A DNA stretch of 10,614 nt from Filifactor villosus. GTDB taxonomy: Bacteria; Bacillota; Clostridia; Peptostreptococcales; Filifactoraceae. This document shows, piece after piece, positions 6,438 to 10,614 of the stretch. Both the position numbers and the translations under genes were made by a program. Positions within the stretch are counted from its first letter, which is position 1, and each line of letters starts with the position of its first letter. The notes below the pieces were generated by a model that searched no databases, was not told the DNA's origin, and saw only the letters and a program-made list of their open reading frames with translations. Where the stretch lies: assembly GCF_042652965.1 (NCBI RefSeq), contig NZ_JBHSHL010000029.1, positions 1 through 10,614 on the forward strand, read 5' to 3'.

Positions 6438-8963
6438 CTAAGGCTTAATTGCTGTTTTTACCTTATTAACAACCTTAGAGTAAACATCAATATTATATCC
6501 TTCTGCCACCTCAAAAGTCACAAAAAGACAATATGGAATATCAATTTTAAATTTTCCAGCATCTTCTTTACAATTTACTTTAATCTGAATTTCTCTTTTG
6601 TCATCCCAAATCAAAGCTTTTTCACTTTCAAAAATTTCATGCTGCAATGTCCCTTTTTGAACTGCTTGCCATTCTGTATTTTCTCTATTTGAAGCCAATT
6701 GTTCATTTCCAACTACATCAAACCATAACTTTGCACTTCTATAAGCTTGTTTACTTACCTCTACTGGAGAGAAATAAGCTAAAGTAACTATCAACCGTCT
6801 TTTTACTATCTTTGACGATATATCTATAGGTAGCGGCAGCGTGAATATATTTCCTTCATCTTTTTTCAAACTACCACTTCCAATAAGTGTTACTCTATTT
6901 TTTGTACATTCCTCTACTCTCGATATATTAGGAATTCCATATCCCAACCATCTTGAAACTTGTTTTTCTTTGGTTCCCGTCATTTTCGCAACTTGATTTG
7001 CTATATCTCCCCATGAAGCACCATGTGTTAGCATTGCCTTTATAAGAATTGCAATATAATTATATGGAGGAACTTCGCCAGTTTCCAATTTATAGATATC
7101 ATTTAAAATATCATAACATTTTAATGCTTCATGCGATATTAAAGCAGTCGCATCACTGGTTCCAAAAGTAAATGCTTGACCATTTGGGGAATCCTTTGTT
7201 GGTGCAGCAACTTTACAACCAGGCTCACGGCTTGACTGCAACCATTTTTTCCCGTTCAAAGAATCAACAATAAACTTTCTTCCACCTCTGTAATATAAAT
7301 CTGGTGTAATAATTGACCTGTATCCTTTACCATATGAAGATATAGGACTTGGTAATCCTCTTTGAACAGCAAAAATTGCCCTCTCATTTTCATCCAGTTC
7401 ACAATAATCGTCATAAATAGCACCAATTGTCAAACCATTTATATTCTCTGCAGGTGACAAAACTCTAATATTTCTTTGATTATTTGATAGATACTTAAAA
7501 TATTCCTCACTTCTTTCACTAATATTTTTTCGTTTTAATTCGTCAAAGGAACTACCTACCATGCTTATTGTTTCTGGATGATTTCCAGCACTTACAATAA
7601 ATAATATCGAGTACTTAAACGATAAATAATCAATCAACCGAGCTAAAGGACTCATTAATGTTGCTAACTGTCTTGCCGGATCCCCTAACGAAAGATTTAT
7701 AACTCTTACAGTAGGCGCTACTGGATCATTCCCATTTTGTCTTTCAAAAAGTCTAACAACAGCAACATGTATTTTATCAACAATCAGGCAATCCCTTGGT
7801 ACTTCTTCTACATAAGTATTGGGAGCTACTTCCCTAGGTTTTAAAATTGGGCGAAGATAAATCCTATGGTTAAGAAATTCTTTTTTATTCAAATCACCAT
7901 TCAATATCAAAGAAGACATCGCCGTACCATGGCATCTATGTCTGCTCTCATAGCCAATTTCGTATCCATCTGGATCGTCAAGTATTATTCTGTCCTTTAA
8001 AAGAGGATGATTTTGAATAGGCATACCATCAAGTATACCCATTGTTGGCATTACTTTATCTACTTGAATATCTCTATCAATTTCTTCTACTAATGTACCA
8101 TATTCATCATACACATTAAATACTGATTGACATATTGGTCTAAAAAACATAACATCATCAATATGCACTAATTGCACTTGTTCATGATTGTGTATGAGTT
8201 TCTCTATTTCATTTCTTGGCAACTCTACCAAAAGTGCATGATAAGCAATTTCAGCAATATGACATTTATTTAAGACATGTCCCCCTAACTTTTCAATTTC
8301 TATAGTAACTGCACTTTCTGCCAATGACCTATTTACACTTTTTTTTCGATAAAACAGTTCAACTTCAAATGGAATTGGTATGTGACCATCAATTTCTAAA
8401 GACTCCCTCCAATAATCTATTACTCGAGTTTCTTGTATTCTATCTTTAGAAGTCCATTTTCGTATTTTTTTAATGTTAACAAAAATATCCCTTAATCCAG
8501 CATAGCCTCTTTTGAATACATCAATTTCTCCAGCATTGAATCTTTCCCAACACGATATCATCTGTTTCATTGCTTCTTGATTGGACATTACACAATATAC
8601 TTTTCCAGAAATATTCTTATCCTTATCTTCAGCATAATAAAAATCTTCATCTGGTTCTATATCAAAGGATTCTTTATCGAAGATCCATTCCAATCCTTCA
8701 GAATTTTTTACTGCAGTATAAAAACTTTCCACTGTGCCTACCACTTCAAAAACAAGAGCAAATTCCGGATTCATACCTGTCGGTGTATTTTGAATCTGCA
8801 TATTCTTTTTTTTAAAAGCCTCTTCTAAAACAGCAAATGTGGGCTGAAGCCTATGGTATTGTTTTCCAAATGAAGGTTTATTTACCTGTGGAATAGGCAT
8901 TTTTCGCTTATCACGATCAGCTAACTGAGGTTTAGGAAATAATATTATTGGTCTTTCTGCCAT
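6438..8963 (-). CDS. ietS: IetS-like subtilisin-family (S8) serine protease
   Basis: This 841-residue protein has a complete subtilase triad: Asp312 in GILDG, His345 in CHGTAMS and Ser603 in GTSDATA, plus the oxyanion Asn461 in SAGNHP. About 300 residues come before the catalytic domain, beginning RPIILFPKPQLADR, a conserved opening of the proteases that pair with this AAA+ type. The protein has no signal peptide or transmembrane segment, so it should act in the cytoplasm. The catalytic domain is large, with an insert between His345 and Asn461, and a beta-rich C-terminal region (about 690-841) follows. The ATG at 8963 has AGGAGG only 4 nt upstream and overlaps the ATPase gene by 19 nt, indicating coupled expression. 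AAA+ plus S8 pairs are known as ietAS: plasmid stability/incompatibility on an Agrobacterium Ti plasmid and phage resistance in a later survey. The substrate and trigger are unknown; presumably the ATPase controls the protease. Confidence 0.85.
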   Translation of the reverse strand: MAERPIILFPKPQLADRDKRKMPIPQVNKPSFGKQYHRLQPTFAVLEEAFKKKNMQIQNTPTGMNPEFALVFEVVGTVESFYTAVKNSEGLEWIFDKESFDIEPDEDFYYAEDKDKNISGKVYCVMSNQEAMKQMISCWERFNAGEIDVFKRGYAGLRDIFVNIKKIRKWTSKDRIQETRVIDYWRESLEIDGHIPIPFEVELFYRKKSVNRSLAESAVTIEIEKLGGHVLNKCHIAEIAYHALLVELPRNEIEKLIHNHEQVQLVHIDDVMFFRPICQSVFNVYDEYGTLVEEIDRDIQVDKVMPTMGILDGMPIQNHPLLKDRIILDDPDGYEIGYESRHRCHGTAMSSLILNGDLNKKEFLNHRIYLRPILKPREVAPNTYVEEVPRDCLIVDKIHVAVVRLFERQNGNDPVAPTVRVINLSLGDPARQLATLMSPLARLIDYLSFKYSILFIVSAGNHPETISMVGSSFDELKRKNISERSEEYFKYLSNNQRNIRVLSPAENINGLTIGAIYDDYCELDENERAIFAVQRGLPSPISSYGKGYRSIITPDLYYRGGRKFIVDSLNGKKWLQSSREPGCKVAAPTKDSPNGQAFTFGTSDATALISHEALKCYDILNDIYKLETGEVPPYNYIAILIKAMLTHGASWGDIANQVAKMTGTKEKQVSRWLGYGIPNISRVEECTKNRVTLIGSGSLKKDEGNIFTLPLPIDISSKIVKRRLIVTLAYFSPVEVSKQAYRSAKLWFDVVGNEQLASNRENTEWQAVQKGTLQHEIFESEKALIWDDKREIQIKVNCKEDAGKFKIDIPYCLFVTFEVAEGYNIDVYSKVVNKVKTAIKP

Positions 8964-9961
8964 ACATCCTCCTTCTGTTCCTTGCTATACATTCTCTGTA
9001 TTTGCCATAATTTCAAAACTTGGCTAGTAATTTCCTTAGAACTATTTTCAGAAATATTTAATACATACTGGCGATAAATCTCTAATGCCAACTCCTCAGC
9101 CTCTGCATAACTTAATCCTAATGTTTTTTTTGCAAGTGTACTAGTAGAAATTCCAAACTTATATTCTCTTTCCTTTTGAAAATATTTAAAAAATAGTTCC
9201 AAATTATCTCTAGTAGGCAAAGGGAGTTCTATTTTTATTTGAAATCTTCTCCACGCTGCCCTATCCAAAAGTGTGTCATGATTTGTCGCAGCAATTACGA
9301 CAACATAACTTGGCAACGAATCAATTTGCATAAGTAAAGAACTAACAACCCTCTTTATTTCTCCTGTTTCATGTATGTCTCCACGCTCTTTTCCTAGAGT
9401 TTCAAATTCATCAAAAAACAATACACATTTTCTAGTTTTTGCTATTTCAAAAAGTTTTGAAAGTTTAGAGGCGGTTTCCCCTAAATAAGCACCTACTATG
9501 CTCTCGTACCTTACTGTTAGCAATGGCACCATTAAAGATTCTGCTATAGCTTCTGCTAAAGAAGTTTTCCCGTTACCCGGGGGACCAATCAGTAATATTT
9601 TATTTCTAGGTTCCAGACCATAGGACTGTAAAACCTCAGCTCTTAGTTGTTCTTCAATTATTCCTTGAGAAATTTCTTTTAGTGATTGAGGCAAAATCAA
9701 ATCATCTAGTTTCTTTTGAGGTGTTTTTTCCCAAAAAAGGTTTGACTCATTTATCCCACCTTTAACAACATTAACTGTACTATTTCTTTCAAAGACATGC
9801 TTCTTTTCCATACTTAATAAATCTTGTATTTTATTTGCTAAAATTGTATGTTGCTTAGCCCTTTCTTCGGCGCATAAAGCCTCCGCCGCCTTTTTAAAAT
9901 TAACAGCATCATTCAATAAACCATATTTTATTAATTCACATATCAAATCAGCTCTGGCCAT
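8945..9961 (-). CDS. ietA: IetA-like AAA+ ATPase
   Basis: This 338-residue protein has an N-terminal helical domain (about 1-50, beginning MARADLICELIKYG and containing AEERAKQH, typical of the family), a linker, and one AAA+ module. Motifs are Walker A GPPGNGKT 126-133, pore-loop-like YLGET 159-163, Walker B VLFFDE 180-185, sensor-1 N227 in AATNHD, arginine-finger candidates R238/R239 in AAWRRF, and sensor-2 region YAEAEEL 285-291. The pore loop and finger suggest a ring-forming, possibly substrate-threading ATPase like those that feed proteases. GAGGAG lies 7 nt before the ATG. The gene sits 44 nt after the regulator gene, and its last 19 nt overlap the S8 protease gene. The arrangement matches ietAS, where both genes are reported to be needed. 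That it recognises or remodels a target for the protease is inference. Confidence 0.87.
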   Translation of the reverse strand: MARADLICELIKYGLLNDAVNFKKAAEALCAEERAKQHTILANKIQDLLSMEKKHVFERNSTVNVVKGGINESNLFWEKTPQKKLDDLILPQSLKEISQGIIEEQLRAEVLQSYGLEPRNKILLIGPPGNGKTSLAEAIAESLMVPLLTVRYESIVGAYLGETASKLSKLFEIAKTRKCVLFFDEFETLGKERGDIHETGEIKRVVSSLLMQIDSLPSYVVVIAATNHDTLLDRAAWRRFQIKIELPLPTRDNLELFFKYFQKEREYKFGISTSTLAKKTLGLSYAEAEELALEIYRQYVLNISENSSKEITSQVLKLWQIQRMYSKEQKEDVWQKDQ

Positions 9962-10005
9962 CCTTATTCTCCTCTCCCATCTATGAGATATTCTTCATTG
10001 ATAAA

Positions 10006-10206
10006 TCAATCATTAAATTCTGTTGTATCAATAAAATTATTCTCACAAAAATCAAGAAACCTATTGACAGCCAATTTGCTTGGTAATACTTGATTATTTT
10101 CCCACCTGTTTACTGTAGCGCAACTTACATCAAGTGCATCTGCAAGCTCTTTTTGTGTATAATTCAATTGTTTTCTAACATTTTTGACAAATTCACTATA
10201 TTCCAT
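10006..10206 (-). CDS. Cro/C1 (XRE)-type helix-turn-helix regulator
   Basis: This 66-residue protein is a single HTH_3 domain: QKELADALDVSCATVNRWE at about residues 18-36 is the helix-turn-helix, and the WEN motif and following PSKLAVNRFLDF are characteristic. A GAGG ribosome site stands about 6 nt before the ATG. It is the first gene of the operon with ietA and ietS, and its upstream region carries two CATATG-centred palindromes at the likely promoter. It most likely represses its own operon, keeping ATPase/protease levels low until a signal comes. Such a linked regulator is common for defence and toxin-type modules. No inducer-binding domain is present, so relief must come through proteolysis, dilution or a partner protein; this part is inference. 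Confidence 0.88.
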   Translation of the reverse strand: MEYSEFVKNVRKQLNYTQKELADALDVSCATVNRWENNQVLPSKLAVNRFLDFCENNFIDTTEFND

Positions 10207-10227
10207 ATTAATCCTCAGCTTTTACAA

Positions 10228-10258
10228 AATATAACATATGTTACTTATTCTCTTTCAA
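10228..10258 (-). promoter_or_regulatory. Probable promoter of the xre-ietA-ietS operon
   Basis: On the minus strand TTGAAA (10258..10253) precedes TTATAT (10234..10229, spacer 18) or TATATT (10233..10228, spacer 19). An alternative start region uses TTGAAA at 10287..10282 with TATTCT at 10264..10259, spacer 17. Either one has a CATATG palindrome inside its spacer or over the -10, so a bound regulator would block it. Confidence 0.5.
10232..10243. promoter_or_regulatory. Palindromic operator candidate 1, TAACATATGTTA
   Basis: A perfect 12-bp palindrome lies 26 bp before the regulator ATG, between or over the promoter boxes. It shares CATATG and the flanking A/T pattern with candidate 2. Size and location fit binding by a small Cro/C1-type dimer. 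Confidence 0.6.
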
Positions 10259-10336
10259 AGAATAGCATATGCTATATTTTTTTTCAATGATTTTATTATA
10301 AAAACTTTCTATTATCCTTTCTGTTTCTCTTATCAT
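10241..10336 (-). pseudogene. 5' remnant of a gene coupled to the replication-protein fragment
   Basis: ATG at 10336 overlaps the TGA of the upstream replication-protein fragment (ATGA) and has a strong GAGGAG site 8 nt before it, so a real gene once began here. It reads MIRETERIIESFYNKII. It then passes through an A-run into the palindromes of the ietAS promoter and stops after 31 codons. In conjugative elements of this kind the next gene is often a DnaC-like ATPase, but these 17 or so residues do not allow an assignment. The break near 10285 probably marks the right edge of the inserted ietAS module. Confidence 0.5.
10262..10275. promoter_or_regulatory. Palindromic operator candidate 2, ATAGCATATGCTAT
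   Basis: A perfect 14-bp palindrome has its centre 31 bp from that of candidate 1, close to three helix turns. Two bound dimers would sit on the same face of the DNA and could cooperate. Confidence 0.6.
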
Positions 10337-10533
10337 AAATGATCTCCTCTATCATAATCTTCCCAAGTAGGAATATTGGAACTTTTCTTGTTTCCCTGAT
10401 CTTTATAAAACCATGAAAGAATCGTCGCTTTATGGTCTTTATAGGTCTTCCCGGCGCTTTGAATATAGGCTGACAAGCGTTGAATGTAATTTTCAAACTG
10501 ATAGCCTAGATCGTGTCTACACAAATTAAACAA
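10333..10533 (-). pseudogene. C-terminal fragment of a mobile-element replication initiator-like protein
   Basis: The 66-codon frame contains YIQRLSAYIQSAGKTYKDHK followed by ATILSWFYKDQ. This pattern (ExYIxRLxxYIxSxGKxYKxHxxTIxxWxxKD) closes the replisome-organiser/initiator-like helix-turn-helix proteins of Gram-positive phages and integrative elements. The only start is a TTG at 10533 without a clear ribosome site. In the same frame an in-frame TAA lies at 10540-10542, beyond which the frame is open to the window edge (24 codons). So this is the tail of a longer gene, broken by a stop or by rearrangement. An internal GAGGAG serves the next gene. Family assignment is from memory of the motif and moderately sure; function is very likely lost. 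Confidence 0.5.
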
Positions 10534-10614
10534 GGCATCTTAACCATAAAACGATCGATGCCAAATGAATTGCTCCAACAAAGCAGGAGACGCTCTTTGC
10601 ATAACGGGTAGCGA
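10534..10614. other. Right window edge, no gene assigned
   Basis: Minus-strand frames here are short. One continues the replication-protein frame above an in-frame stop (reading SLPVMQRASPALLEQFIWH...). Another reads through 35 codons with a hydrophobic stretch. Neither is recognised. More sequence to the right is needed to tell a broken initiator gene from an unrelated joint. Confidence 0.4.

Noticed and set aside
6183..6692. 169-codon plus-strand frame overlapping the protease 3' end
   Set aside because: It runs opposite the clear subtilase gene and through terminator and spacer sequence; composition is that of an antisense shadow, and the real ATG-RBS signal at 6227 is in a different frame that stops at 6325.
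10296..10496. 66-codon minus-strand frame overlapping the initiator fragment
   Set aside because: It is the shifted frame of the recognisable YKDHKATILSWFYKDQ sequence and lacks any family pattern.
55..10525. GTAGACACG shared near both window ends (plus strand about 57-65 and minus strand about 10512-10521)
   Set aside because: Nine identical bases with a few flanking matches is expected by chance in 10 kb; the positions do not match other signs of element ends.
10534..10614. TM2-domain-like reading (FGIDRFM in a hydrophobic frame) at the right edge
   Set aside because: Similarity is limited to about seven residues, the glycines expected after it are missing, and the frame soon stops.
1..10614. 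CRISPR array, tRNA, rRNA or insertion sequence
   Set aside because: No regularly spaced direct repeats, no cloverleaf or rRNA sequence and no transposase gene or paired terminal inverted repeats were seen.

Overview
The window is AT-rich DNA with Shine-Dalgarno sites of the AGGAGG type, TTG/ATG starts and tightly overlapping genes. This points to a low-GC Gram-positive bacterium (Bacillota), probably a host-associated anaerobe of the Clostridia/Tissierellia kind. All convincing protein genes lie on the minus strand. Several features suggest an accessory, mobile-element-derived region: a cargo-type transporter operon, a defence-type operon, and broken replication and mobilisation-like fragments on either side of the defence operon.

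Right to left in transcription order, 5926..1 is a transport operon. A TetR regulator is followed by two half-size ABC exporter-type proteins (TMD-NBD, overlapping by 8 nt, presumably a heterodimer), then a double-NBD ECF/Cbi-type ATPase, then an EcfT-like membrane protein cut off after 77 residues. TetR has a near-consensus promoter overlapped by a perfect 10-bp inverted repeat. An 11-bp core of that repeat recurs between tetR and the first ABC gene, suggesting that TetR controls both. Two exporter-type halves combined with ECF parts recall transport modules linked to siderophore or metal uptake, but the substrate cannot be read from the sequence.

Between 5927 and 6437 (about 510 bp) there is no convincing gene. 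The stretch is dense in structure: a plus-strand promoter facing away from tetR, four perfect inverted repeats, a strong UUCG-type terminator, a short mobC-like 5' remnant, and a minus-strand terminator closing the next operon. Part of it may be a small RNA or a mobilisation (oriT-like) leader.

From 10206 to 6438 lies an operon of a 66-aa Cro/C1-type regulator, an AAA+ ATPase and an 841-aa cytoplasmic subtilisin-like protease. The ATPase and protease overlap by 19 nt and match the IetAS two-gene system, known from Agrobacterium plasmid stability/incompatibility and later reported as antiphage. The linked regulator has two CATATG-centred palindromes 31 bp apart in its own promoter region.

At 10241..10614 is the C-terminal end of a replication-initiator-like protein from a mobile element, followed with an ATGA overlap by the first few codons of its next gene. 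That gene loses its reading frame where the ietAS promoter begins. This looks like the scar where the defence module replaced part of an element backbone.
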